From Armillaria gallica (Eukaryota > Basidiomycota > Agaricomycetes > Agaricales > Physalacriaceae), in the NCBI GenBank assembly GCA_037576215.1, contig JBANDB010000010.1:1426001-1490000 (forward strand): a stretch of 64,000 nucleotides of DNA. Reading direction: 5' to 3'. The position numbers and the translations under genes are program-made. Position 1 is the stretch's first letter; every line of letters begins with the position of its first letter. This document shows positions 48,661 through 59,592 of the stretch, one piece after another. Below the pieces are notes generated by a model. It had not been told where the DNA came from. It was given only the letters and a program-made list of their open reading frames with translations, and did not search any database.

Positions 48661-49609
48661 TTATTATGGGTCTTATACTTCAGGACCATTCGTCGCAGTT
48701 GCGATACAGGATAGGAATTTTCTTGGCCTAATACTCCCCTTGTTTTCTTTCATCTCTGCCTTCAAATGTCTTGCTCTCCATCGCAATCCACTTACTTGCT
48801 GCATCCGCTACCTTTTCTACTTGTCGTCCTGCTTTCGTTTTGCTTATCGTTTTGCATGCTTACAGCTGTTTGCATACAGGTTGACAGTAGCATGCGCTTT
48901 GCGGGAGAGAAGAGAGTGATTTGGACTTCGTCATAAACCATGGTTTATAGGCTTGATGACGCGTTTGTGGGTGGTTTATGGCTGTTCCAGCGATCTCGGA
49001 GACCATTTCGTGCACTCGAAGTCCCCAAAACGCCGTTCATGACGAAGTCCGAGCTTCCTTTCATCATTTCGCGAAAACGCCCCTGACTGTCAAGCTGTAT
49101 GCAAACAGCTGTAACGTCAAGACGCGTACACATCTATTCATATCGCACATGTTGATACACTCTGGAGTTACCATTCGAAGTCATCTTCCTTCCAAACTGG
49201 ATGTTTGTATGATTAAACCAGAGGCACATAGACGGCCTGGTCGCGTTTATCCTACCCTTCGATAGGAATCAAAAGAGAAACAGCTAGACGAGACACGGCG
49301 TGAGAATCATCACTACCAACGATCTGTCCCGCAGCTACTTACGTGCGATTGTAGGCCAAAAGACGACTGAGAATTGTACGTTCTTGGGCCCAAGGCTAGG
49401 ATATGCTAGTTTTTGAGCGCGGGAAGGAATCCATCACACAATGGTTAATATGTTCCATCTCCGTCCATATGTCTTTTTCTCTAAGCATGTAGCTGTGTAC
49501 GAAAGTATTCTAATGTCTCCTGATTCACCAACCAACGTTCACGCAGCGATGAAAAAGAAAAGGGTCATTGATTCTGTAGAACCGCACCCTTGTACTTAGG
49601 AAGTGACCT
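48661..49609. other. Intergenic between convergent kinase genes
   Basis: About 950 bases. An open stretch at 48626-48919 is Cys/Phe/Leu-rich with no ATG-led domain. No gene is supported. Confidence 0.4.
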
Positions 49610-51553
49610 CTAGTCTACGATAACATCCTGGGCAAGTTGGGTGTCGCCTACAAACATCCCAGCTTCTTGTTCACGAGTCGGCCTTACAACAAGGGACCAC
49701 AACTCAGCATCATGTCGCGTCAACCCAAGATACCGCCGCACATCCTCAACCTCCCTACACCTGCTCCCACAGCAATGCTTCTTCGCACCCACAAGATCAA
49801 CAATCACAGGATCCTCATCCATCGTCCAAATGACATTATCATCCAGCAGCTCCCCGTGTCTGTAGCCAAACTGGTGAAGCATCTTGACAGCATGGATAAC
49901 CTTGCCTCTGTAGACAGCACAGTTAACGACGGACCAATTCCAGCGAAATGGGGTACGTTACCTATGGGCACGGCTGATCTGCCTGAGACCCGAAAACGAC
50001 AGGTAGGACGGGGGAGGGTTGATATACTCAAGCAGGATCCAAGGTTGGTCCGACACATAACCAAAACCATAGCACGCTGGAACAATGTTGCCCTGCAGCG
50101 CTTCCAAAGCCATATATGCACTAAACTCGGCCTGCGCATAGGCCTCAAACTGAAAGACCTTCAGAACCAGCTTCCTCTGAGTCTCAAGCCCACGGACGTT
50201 GACCAGGTAGGTATACGCGTCAACGCTGCTTCGGATCTCAGACTGGACAATGATGTCGCGCCCAACCAGAGTCGGAGCTAGGCATACAAACTCATAGGAC
50301 ATGGAAAAATGATCTCCCCAGAACAGGTTCGCCCGTACCGGTCCGCTCGCGCAGCCATGAAGCTGGTTAAAACGTATGATAGGAGATAAAGCCAGGGTGC
50401 TGCCATCAGATTCCGACAGTTCTATATCTCCTCCGCGCATATCATACACACTCGATAGCTTCACAGGCGACGGCGTCCGACGACGAGTCCGAAAGGCCTC
50501 CAGTGAGGGAAACTTCACTGCATACGAATGATTGACGGCAAGAGCAGCGACAATAGCTAACGCCAAGTAAACATCATGAAGACGGGGATACGGCCGGTAA
50601 CCACCATCCGGCTCTGGAAATACCGTGCGAGCACGCCGAAGGCCAACATCACTAACAGCGTGGAACTGCTCCTCAAGTGAGTTTCCACGAAAGTTGCCCT
50701 TCACGTCGCTGACAAAGATATGGTCTTGCTGCCGCCACAGTACAAGAAAGGCATTGCAAGAGTAATACAGCAAGATATTGGCTCCAGCGGGGTCCACGTC
50801 AGTCAGATACAGCGCACCCTGTACAAGAAATTATTATCAACTCACTTCGTAACGAGACGGGAAACTGACCTTGTTTAGGAGGAGCCACCAGTTGTCGTGG
50901 CTATTGGCGACGGTACGAGGGTGATCCAGCCGGACTGACCCAACACTGTTCAGCCGCTCGGCCAACTCGGTTGCTGCCCGGTAAAAACGCAACGGGTTCT
51001 CGCCTTTATTGACCACAACACTAAGCTCAAGAGCCGCTGGAGGGCTAGTCGGGAAAGAGAGCGTAGCACCGGGTACAATATATTGTCCAGGGCAGCCCTC
51101 TCTGTTTCTGTGCTGAGGACGGCATTCCGGGATAAAATCCAGGACGACTCTTGGTGCGTGTTCTAGAAGCACTTCCGATAATTTGTCCGGAGTTGAATCT
51201 GAAACTGGAGGAAGAGGGGGCCCGTTCAGGTGGTGGGGAAGACCGCGGTCGTACACATTATTGCGCGTCGACAGTAGAAAATCATACATGTCTTTGACAG
51301 CATCGTGATACTTTGCATATCGATCTAAAAAGGCGGTCGACCGGGAAAGGTCCTCGTCCAGCGCCAACAGGAGATCAGGGAGTAAATCCGGATCTGCAGA
51401 AGCCGTGAAAGAGAGCTTGTCGAGCGCCGCTATTTGGCTCTCGGATAAAGGCTCCATGCCACGAGAGATATGAGACGTGTCCACTGCAGCCAGATCATGG
51501 TATAGAGGAGGGAGGAGCTCCAAGTCATGCAGGGTCTGGTAGCTGAAGGCCAT
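49610..51553 (-). CDS. Kinase-like protein with conserved N-terminal domain, probable pseudokinase
   Basis: ATG 51551-51553 (MAFSYQTLHDLELLPPLYHD). Exons are roughly 50870-51553, 49958-50820 and 49610-49903. The middle intron has a GTTAACT branch point. The first 380 residues are of unknown family (LLPDLLLALDEDLSRSTAFL, NSHDNWWLLLNK, GALYLTDVDPAGANILLYY, DVYLALAIVAALAV). The kinase-like half has LVLKVF (Lys), an AEFSAYMALEAL helix, WILLEYINPP as hinge, and KVIHAVKMLHQFGYRHGELL with DDNVI. HGD, the usual form in such proteins, is HGE here, and DFG is replaced by DLVGA. Asn is kept. The C-lobe ends early (GDTQLAQDVIVD). Catalysis is therefore doubtful and a binding or regulatory role is possible. 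Relics of the same gene lie on both sides. Confidence 0.7.
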
Positions 51554-51829
51554 TCGAAGAGAGCGCTGGACTAGTTGAGAGTGATCCTTGTGGAGTCAGG
51601 ATAAGAGTTGAAAGGTCCCTATTCGAGGGCCGCATGCTTATATCATCCTATCTGAGTCTCACTCAAAGTGACTCGGAAGGAAAGTGTTTCAGCGATATGG
51701 TTCTTGTAAGATGAATCGCTACGAGTATTGCGACGAGAGGACAATTTAACAGATTGTCATGTATAACATGCCTATAAACACCCCAGTCGCACGATTAGGG
51801 CTACGATACTACGAGAGAAAGATTATATC

Positions 51830-52300
51830 ACACACCTACGCAAGGCAGTGACGATAGCAGGAGCCAAATACAGATGGACGAACGGCTCGTACCCACCTCC
51901 TGGTTCGGGAAAGTGCCCGCGTGGCTAGTAGTACGGAGGAACGACTCCTTCAGAGATCCACGCCGGAAATTGACTGTCGACAAATAAAGACAAGTACATC
52001 ACATCAGTAGTCATTTCTGCTAGGTATAAAGCACTCTAACCAAGATCAGCTAGATTCTCAGCAAACAAAGCCAGAAGTCCCACTGACTGAGAATATAACA
52101 TTCATTGGGTGCCGTACTCAAGTTGCATGACCCGAATCCACGCTCGATCCCCGTTCGCAGTTGGTGCGGTAGTTGCAAGGGTGGGTACCTGTGTTAGTTT
52201 TGGTGGGTTCATCGAGGTGCAAGCACCAAAGCAAGTTGTATCGGGCCGGATACGCCGAGTTCAAAATATCTGCAGCGACAGCCCTCATTGAGTGTCCGAG
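51830..52300 (-). pseudogene. Second decayed fragment of the kinase-like family
   Basis: Reading the minus strand, SALYLAEMTTDVMYL corresponds to GALYLTDVDPAGANILLYY of the intact neighbour. VNFRRGSLKESFLRTTSHAG and FPEPGGGYEPFVHL with LAPAIVTAL correspond to NFRGNSLEEQFHA...FPEPDGGYRPYPRL...YLALAIVAAL. The nucleotide stretch around 52021-52085 also matches 45411-45480 of the other relic closely (CTAGGTATAAAGCAC, then CAAAGCCAGAA). It lacks ends and has no continuous frame. Confidence 0.65.
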
Positions 52301-52873
52301 GCTGGTGAACGGAATGGCAGGATATGTTCTCGAGCTTCCATAGTCTTCAGAAGGGCACGTTCACAGCACTGAATGTGATGATGATGAAACATTTTCGCTG
52401 TTCACAAGCTGTTCATGCATAGGGCATTCTGGCGGAGATATCGAGCTGCGATTAAGCGCTGCAATTCCCAATAAGGAACGACCTACAGAGACACGTATGC
52501 ACCTTTTCTTCCCCTTCCTCGAGTCAGTACGCCAACAGTACGCGAATTGCTGTGAACGTTCGATTTAGACCCCGGGATACCCACGCTAGAAGCGAAATTG
52601 ATTATCAAGGCACATGGCATACGGACCTTTGATGAACTTTATCGAATACAACATCAAGCATCTTCACCCCGTTGGAAGCCTCCGAGTCGACCATATATCA
52701 AGTCATGGGAACAAGATGCGTTTTATCTAGCGCGAAGCCACTAAACATAGGGACGCACACCAGGCATAAAGTACACGCCGCATGATTCGCGATCGGACGT
52801 CTTCCGCCGTCTCCCTTTTCCCCGTCCTCGAAGGCGCCTAAATTCCAGAGGCCAGGCTTGTCTCTTTTCTCCG
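52301..52873. other. Intergenic, GT61 promoter side
   Basis: Composition changes sharply from AT-balanced to GC-rich near 52800. No gene is supported. Confidence 0.4.
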
Positions 52874-54535
52874 ATGCTGTTCAACCGGTTTGTGCGAAGG
52901 GATGCGCTGTTGCTGATCATGGGGGGGTCCATGGTGCACCTCTTCAGCTTGCTCTCGACGCCAAGTTCAACGAATTCGACACCGAGTACTTGGTTCTACG
53001 AGGCGCCTGTGGACTTGGACCCGCTCCCTCCTCCTCCAGAGCCTGTGGTGGCACGGCGAGACGTGGAGACGGTGACAGTAACGGTACACGCAACACCGGA
53101 AGCGAAGGCGACACCCCTCCCAGGTCGACCTAGTCGACCTGCCTCTCTCCCGCATACATCCATCGTCCACCATGCCCCGGGATGGACGCTTTTCAGGAAC
53201 CTGTATATGTCGGACGGGACGCTGTTCATCCTTTCCGGTAATAGGTCGTTCCCGGAGATCAGGATGATGACCAGCTCGGGGTTCCCGGCAGATACTACGA
53301 AGGAGAATATCGCGATGAGGGAGCCGACGAGGCATCATATGGATATTATAACACCCGACGCCGCCAAGCGGAGGTGGGGAGAACGAGTGCTAACTGTTGA
53401 GGGTAACACAGTGAGTGGCCTCTAGAACACATATTCATTAGCTGACTGGTTCTAGCTCCTGGTAAACGAACCAAGCCAGTTCCTACGACACTACTATCAC
53501 CTCTGTGCAGAACTCTTCTTCGGTGTACAAGCCTTCTGGCACGGCGCCCACTCCCAGCCGTCCTCCGACTCCGAAGGCGAAGTCCTCACGCACCCCGCCC
53601 CCCCTCCCCTCGACCGCATCATCTTCGCACACGCCACCGTCGATGGCTGGCGAGACGGCCCCGGGTTCAACGCGTTTTTCGTGCGCGCCGCCTACCCCTC
53701 GCTGACCGTCGAGACCTGGGACGACTGGGAGGACCGCATCGCTGCGACGTCCAGCAGCACCGCCGCGTACCGCTTCCCCCTACTCCTCCTCACGGACCGG
53801 AGCGCGGCACACAGGGGACCGATATGCGGGAGCGAGACGCAGAGGATCGCCTCGGAGGCATGGGACTATATGCGCCGGCATGGGCTCTTGATGGGCTTGC
53901 GCGTTGGCGGGTGGTGGGAGCCTGTACGTTCTGCTGTGCTCAAGTTCGCTGGGGCGCCGGTTAGTCGGAGCGGGATGCGCGAGAAGCCTATGCCGGACAA
54001 AGTGGTGATCACGTATATCAGCCGGCAGGGCGGGGACCGGAGGAAGCTCGTGGAAGACGACCATGACGCAATGGTCGAGGCGCTGGAGGAGCTCGTGCAG
54101 CGGAAGAATACGGGCAAGGGCGAGGTGGAGTGGGAGTTGAACGTGTTGCAGGCGGAGGAGATGACCAAGGATGAGCAGCTCGCTGTCATCGCACGCACCA
54201 CCTTCCTTTTAGGCGTACACGGGAATGGGCTCACCCATCTACTGTTCATGCCCCCCACGAAGCTCTCCGCCGTCATCGAAATCTTCTACCCAGGCGGCTT
54301 CGCACACGACTACCACTGGACGGCCAGGGCCCTCGGTATGTCCCATTTTGCGGTCTGGAACGATACGTGCGTGTGATTTTCTTCAGTACTAAGCTTAGCT
54401 CACCCGTCGTAGGTTCTACACATACCCCGACGAACCAAAGGTCGAATACCCAGAAGGTTTCCAGGGAAACGAGATACCCGTCTACGGGCCTACTATCGCA
54501 CAGATTATAGAGGACAGGGTCGATGGCAAGTTGTA
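52874..54535 (+). CDS. Glycosyltransferase family 61 (DUF563) protein
   Basis: Exons 52874-53410, 53456-54366 and 54413-54535 with 45- and 46-nt introns (GTGAGT...CTAG and GTGCGT...GTAG), all in phase. The protein has about 523 residues. An N-terminal membrane anchor (LLLIMGGSMVHLFSLL) makes it a type II Golgi protein. The catalytic region has LLVNEPSQFLRHYYHLCAEL, IFAHATVDGWRDGPGFNAFF, VVITYISRQGGDRRKL and the family signature FLLGVHGNGLTHLLFMPP, then EIFYPGGFAHDY and YTYPDEPKVEYPEGF. GT61 enzymes transfer xylose or GlcNAc to protein-linked or wall glycans; the acceptor here is unknown. Codon use is strongly G/C-ending, unlike the kinase genes to its left. Confidence 0.88.
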
Positions 54536-56351
54536 AAAAGTATCTATGGCATAATCTATCTTTGTATCATACCAGTCATCAATTTACTTATTATTTGCTT
54601 TCCTCCCACTCTGGCGCGTGCATATCAAGGCCTACAGGTGCTCATTTCAAATATTTACCGGCACGATCATTGATCGCTGCACGTCGAAGCGCTTTCTCCT
54701 TCCCAACCAACCGAAAGGCCTTCGACCTTCTGCTCCTCTTTCGGCATCCAGAGACCGGATCCATCGTCCCACGGCTGCCAAAGAAACGCGTACCTCTAAC
54801 GATCTACCCAGAGTGAATATACCGATCAGAACGAGAAACTCGTCACGGTCTTGCATAACGATACCAAAAGCGAACAAGTACCCCACTCGTGTTCGAACGC
54901 TTACATCCGGAAGGAGATGCAGACCTGAAGCGCCCTCGTCTGCGTCGAAGCCCGTAGACGAGGGAGTCAAACTTGGCAGCAAATGCCGAATAATTCTCAC
55001 CGGTAGGCAAATCGTCCATTCCACTCTTCTAAAGCTAATACAGGATAGATTTGATCTTCGATAAATTTTCATTATGATTGAGCGACACTCAAGGGGTCCG
55101 TGCGCTAGCCAATCTCGAGCTATTGCTTGACTGGCAGCTATGTTGAAAAGCTATTCTTTGGAATCATCCAACCACCGTGTGCCAGAGGTTTACCTACATG
55201 GCGCATCTGTCAATATACGAGCCTAGGATGCGTGCCCACATTTTACTCCCCCATAACTCACCCCGAAGGCTTTTCAATTCGTGACATATCCGTGGCTCTG
55301 CAATCCCTAGGCCATCTCAACATCAGGAAACACCGAGAAGCCTAAATGACCTACACAGTGCTACCATAGGTCATTTAGTCTTTTCAGTTTTTCCTGATGA
55401 ATGGACGCGAGACGATGGCATCCTCGAACAGACCGTATCCCTGAATGGATTTGTCACTGAACTTTTGTCCCAGGGTAGGACGGACGAGTGGTTCCTTTCA
55501 TAAATTCGGTGCGGGCTGCGCATGTCCGTCTGATATCCTCTGATCCAGGCAATCTTCTTGGTTACAATGTCGGTGCACTGGAGACTCCATTACACACATG
55601 GAAGAATCACATGCCGATCGATCTCCTCAGCAAACAGTAAACCGCGTTCGCCCTAGCGAATCAAGTCTTCCTCGCCGTGCTCCTTCTCACCAGCGGCATC
55701 GTTCACTTGACTATAGTCGCCTAATCAATATAGAACCCGTCGCTCAAAATGCGCACAAGAAATCACTCCAATAACTGCAATCATCCAAATCGCTCAAGGA
55801 AGTTGTTCGGTCAAAGATTGACAGTGTCGTCTTAATGACTTCACGTAGTTTTATCAGAATAAACTAAGTTTGAGTACGGGTCCCATTATATTCATACTTG
55901 GGCCAAATGCGGGCTGGCGGCGAAAGCTAGCTTTTGTTATGTAATTCGTTAACCTCTCCGACCGCTGCACCACACTCGAACAGGGACAATACGGAAAGCA
56001 AGGGTATATTTCAAGTGGATAGTGAATGATGTAAAAGGGTAGGCATATTGCACAGATTTCAAGATCAGCGAGGTCGTACACGTTCCGGCACGCGGCGAGT
56101 ACTTGCATTTTAGATGTGACCTTGTATGTGCGATGAATGTGCATATCTGGGGGTGCGTATGTCGTGTGAGAGCGATTACGTCGACGGGAGACATGGCCAT
56201 ATAAGTAGTCACAAAGTGACACCAATCACACAAAGCGGTAACCTTCAGCTTCGTCGCTGAGCAAAACCTACGAAAAATCATCGAGTAAGTCTTTCTTTCC
56301 TTGGTCGGAGGCCAACAGAACTTACGGACATCAGCTAGTTCCTTATACGAC
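54536..56351. other. Gene-poor interval with scattered coding-like fragments
   Basis: Between 55190 and 55640 three short stretches look coding but sit in different frames: HPEGFSIRDISVALQSLGHL, VFPDEWTRDDGILEQTVSLN and VRAAHVRLISSDPGNLLGYN. A TCTTTTCAG acceptor precedes the second. They may be a dying gene of unknown family. The rest shows nothing. Confidence 0.35.
55342..55378. repeat. Perfect 11-bp inverted repeat
   Basis: CTAAATGACCT, a 15-base spacer, then AGGTCATTTAG. It could form a hairpin. It lies inside the fragmented coding-like interval, with no T-run after it. Confidence 0.6.
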
Positions 56352-56684
56352 ATGAAGATCAAGGCAAAAATCAAGGCCGCTTGGCAGTGAGTCGTTGATA
56401 GGTGCAGGGACACTCGGCAACACTAATGATGTCGAATAGACGAGCCGTAGATGCGTCGAAGAGAGCTTTAAATAGGATTCGAGGAAGTGGCGGTGCTGAT
56501 GATATTCCAAACACCGGTGCGTCGACTGCACAATTCGGACTGATGTTGTACTGATTCCGCCTGCAATGGGGCAGATTTGTGGGATGCTCGATCCTCTGAA
56601 CAAGTATTCCGCCATGAACAAGGTCTCGCAATGTACTGGCTACCAGGAGCGGAGCCGGACGTCCTGGCGATGAACAGAGACTAA
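56352..56684 (+). CDS. Small basic/acidic protein, 73 residues, three exons
   Basis: Exons 56352-56386, 56440-56516 and 56575-56684. Intron 1 is 53 nt (GTGAGT...CACTAAT...AATAG) and intron 2 is 58 nt (GTGCGT...TGAT...GGGGCAG). All three exons join in phase from an ATG to a TAA. The product begins with a basic helix (MKIKAKIKAAWQRAVDASKR), passes a Gly/Asp turn (GSGGADDIPNT) and ends with EQVFRHEQGLAMYWLPGAEP and a short acidic tail. It has no signal peptide, no CaaX box and no family I recognise. Each exon is too short to be seen as an ORF. Confidence 0.6.
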
Positions 56685-57849
56685 AGAGAATGACTTAACA
56701 TACATTTGTAGTTGATATGTGGGGGGAGGGTGAATTTTGTCGAATATTGAGTTTTTTTGGTGACCGCAACAAATCCCTCTACAACATTGACATCTACATG
56801 GTCAAAGCTGGGGAAATGAGTCGAGATTCTGGAGAGCTGAGATGCCCGCTCTGTCGACCGGTAAAATGCGAATATCGTTATGATTATTTATTTATTTAAA
56901 ACTGAAAAATTTATGTGAGACTGTTGCTATAAGTGACAGTTGACTCTCACGGGGCATTGTTTGGGCGACCGCGAGCTTGGAAGTACACTCTGGAGGTTGC
57001 ATACAGATGACTGCTTCTGCCGTGCCCATATGATACGATCAGACAAGTTAACTGCAGCGAACATCAGCAAACAGAGCACTGGCCATGTAGAGCAGACTTA
57101 CCATTTAGTCTTCAGCCAAGTCAGACCGCCTCTTCGTAAGAATAAGCGACGCGTCCTGGAACGGGACCGTGCGTAATCCGATGAAGGTCTGCTTTTTCAT
57201 ACGTTCGGATCACAGCTCGTTCATGTCCACGAGTGCATACGAGTAAGAGCAGCAAACATAATTTGGGCTAAGGATGATACTTGTAAGTCCATAATGTGGC
57301 ACACTCAACGACGGCCACCAGGGAGAGGCTATGGTCCAGGACATGATTCTAAAAAATGCGGTCGGCCTTAATCTTGCTGAGAGTATGGAAACCACAAATT
57401 CAGATGACGACGAGGAGACGGAGGAGGAGACGGAGGAGCAGGGGTGGGGCAGGAGGATACGACAATACGAAGGAGACACGCGAACCAGTGTAAAATATTT
57501 GTGCGTATTTGGTGTTATCTCGATCGCATAGTAGGAACTCAGCGCAAGGGCTCCTTAACAGAAGGAAGGAAGTAGTCTTTAACAATTGTCGGAGCACCGG
57601 CGACTATCACTATGGGGCTGAACCGTTACCATGCTCTGCCGCTTTGGTAATGCCCCACCAAGAGCACTCCCTCGCGGTGTCAGCAATGGGTTGTCAGAAG
57701 GGCGTGAAAGCACGGCATATGAACAGAATCATTTACCTTGCTGGTAACTTCCCCCCATCTCTGCCTTCACTGAGACGGGTGATGCGGAAACATCGATTAT
57801 CGTTTCAAAGCAACGAGAGTACACCGGTAGAAAACCCGTAATATCCGGC
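56685..57849. other. Intergenic
   Basis: It includes an Asp/Glu-coding purine-rich tract at 57405-57440 (GAGGAGACGG repeats). A 66-codon ORF spanning that tract (57331-57531) looks like low complexity, not a gene. Confidence 0.4.
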
Positions 57850-58165
57850 ATTGCTGACACTCCTGCACTACCCTCGGCACTCAGGGCCTCTTGGATCAAC
57901 TCAACACCACACTCGGAACGTCATACAGCCTGGAAAATCCACTCCTCTCCTCCCTTCTCGAAGAATGTCTTACAAACGACTACGACTTTGAAATGGCATA
58001 TAGCTGCCAGTGCCTCCGCGGAATATGGTACTCCAACAACTGGACCACCGTACGAAACTTTGCAGACAGGAAGAGGAGGACTGGAAGGAGCGACGAGAAG
58101 CACTCATTGATAACCGGATTGTCAATACACATTGGCCAAAAATACCTTCAAAGTCCGTTACTCTA
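57850..58165 (+). pseudogene. Remnant of a HET (heterokaryon incompatibility) domain protein
   Basis: The first block reads CTTLGTQGLLDQLNTTLGTS, then LENPLLSSLLEECLTNDYDF and RGIWYSNNWTTV. After a frame change near 58065 a second block reads RQEEEDWKERREALIDNRIV and NTHWPKIPS. This order (a short helical head, an EEDW.ERR segment, then NRIV just before the conserved start of HET) is what I know from Agaricomycete HET proteins, which control self/non-self recognition after hyphal fusion. The HET domain itself is missing, so only the head survives. Identification is from memory of the family and needs a search. Confidence 0.5.
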
Positions 58166-59238
58166 CTCCACATCACACGTCGAATCACCCGGGGAAATCA
58201 GATGTATGAAAGGAGGGACTGGTGCAAGAGAGAGGGAGAGTGCCTGAGGACCCGTGCCTCCACCGCGTCTTGGTAGATAGTGTACTTGCGGCGGTTAATT
58301 AAATGCAGAGCCCAAAAAGAAAAAATACACATTGGCGAGGTTTATCGTTGGGTTCACACGCTACATCATTGCCATTTCGGGATCGATAGACTGTAACATC
58401 GAGACATCGTTGACACGCAAAGCACCGATCCTCTGCCACCGACATTCGCTATGGCTAATTCGCAACAATTTGGGCTGGAATTAGGTACGTTAGGGTTTAA
58501 CACAGTGTATTCGCGCGCACATCCACGGTCGGGTCTGAAAATACTCTGACCCCGAGCCAGTAAACCCCCCGCTCCAAGGCACTCCCGTAGACTGTCTCCT
58601 CCCTCCCGTTCCTGGACCAACTAGTCAATGCGCGAGTCCGGCCAGACGATCCTCTCCTACCGTTCCATGATTCCATCGTTGCCGTTGACACAACACGATG
58701 AAGGATGTCGTGTTCAAGTTGGTGGTGTTCGAGATGGGGAAGGGTGATCGACAGCAGGGGGAAGGAGGTGCTCTCCCCGGGTCGGAATAAGCGTCAAAGG
58801 GACGTACGGACGGGGGTACGCTTGTTCTAATATCAGCACGACAGTGCCATTTCCTGATGCCTGTACCATCGCAAAGAAATAGAACCGAGCCACGTCCTCT
58901 TGATGGATCACATCCACGGCACGAATTACCGCATCCTCTCTCACCACGACGTTCAAGATAATACTTCACTAACCATGTACGAAACTCAAAATTTCTACGA
59001 ATGCTGCGTGACACTTCAAGTCGTTCGTGCGCGCCCTGGGATGAAACAGCGATGCCATCTAGGACCCATACACAGGCGTAGGAAGAGGAAAATTATTGTC
59101 CAACTCCTCTTTGTGAGCCTTCTGTTCTTCCTGCATCGACCGCGACGATCATCCTCACGAGTTGCCATCCTCGTACTAATGTCTGGGACCGGCATTCACT
59201 ATGTGAACACTGCGTCTTTCTCATCCTTCTGTTTCGTG

Positions 59239-59320
59239 TGCAATGCGTCAGTTTCACAGAAGGGTGACTTTAAGCATGCGCAATGCTTCAGTCTAACTGA
59301 AGGGCGCCCTTCCTGCCACG
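59239..59320. repeat. Diverged tandem repeat, about 40-bp period
   Basis: Two units start with CAATGC(G/T)TCAGT at 59241 and 59281 and continue with (C/T)(C/A)AC..GAAGGG(T/C)G. Roughly three quarters of positions agree. Confidence 0.5.
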
Positions 59321-59456
59321 ACACGGACAATTCTAGCGATTCAGTACTGAGTCGTCGAGACGTGCACTGGCGTATGTTGGCTCGCGCTCCAGTGTATTGT
59401 CTTTTCTTTCAGGATGCTTTCTGTTCCTTTCGATTTGATTCTTCAGCCTCTGGAGG

Positions 59457-59592
59457 CCAGTCGGCGGGGGTTCGTATAATGACCCTGCCATGGTATTCAC
59501 AGTCGTTCAATATCTGCTTTGTTTTCCTTGTCATGTCCCGGGACCAGTCGACGATGGTTCATATAATGATCCTGCCATGTTGCTTACGGTCG
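59457..59592. repeat. Diverged direct repeat, 87-bp offset
   Basis: A unit of about 49 bases occurs at 59457-59505 and 59544-59592. Both start CCAGTCG and share TATAATGA(C/T)CCTGCCATG and a closing GTCG. A second shared word, TTCTGTTCCTTTCGATT, flanks the pair at 59419 and 59641. Confidence 0.6.

Noticed and set aside
54618..55072. Overlapping ORFs on both strands of about 145 codons
   Set aside because: No start context, domain or splice signals; the complementary frames are equally long, as expected for chance.
58384..59014. Overlapping minus-strand ORFs, including one with [19 protein letters not shown]
   Set aside because: I considered a transposase relic or secreted protein, but the frames compete and none continues into recognisable sequence.
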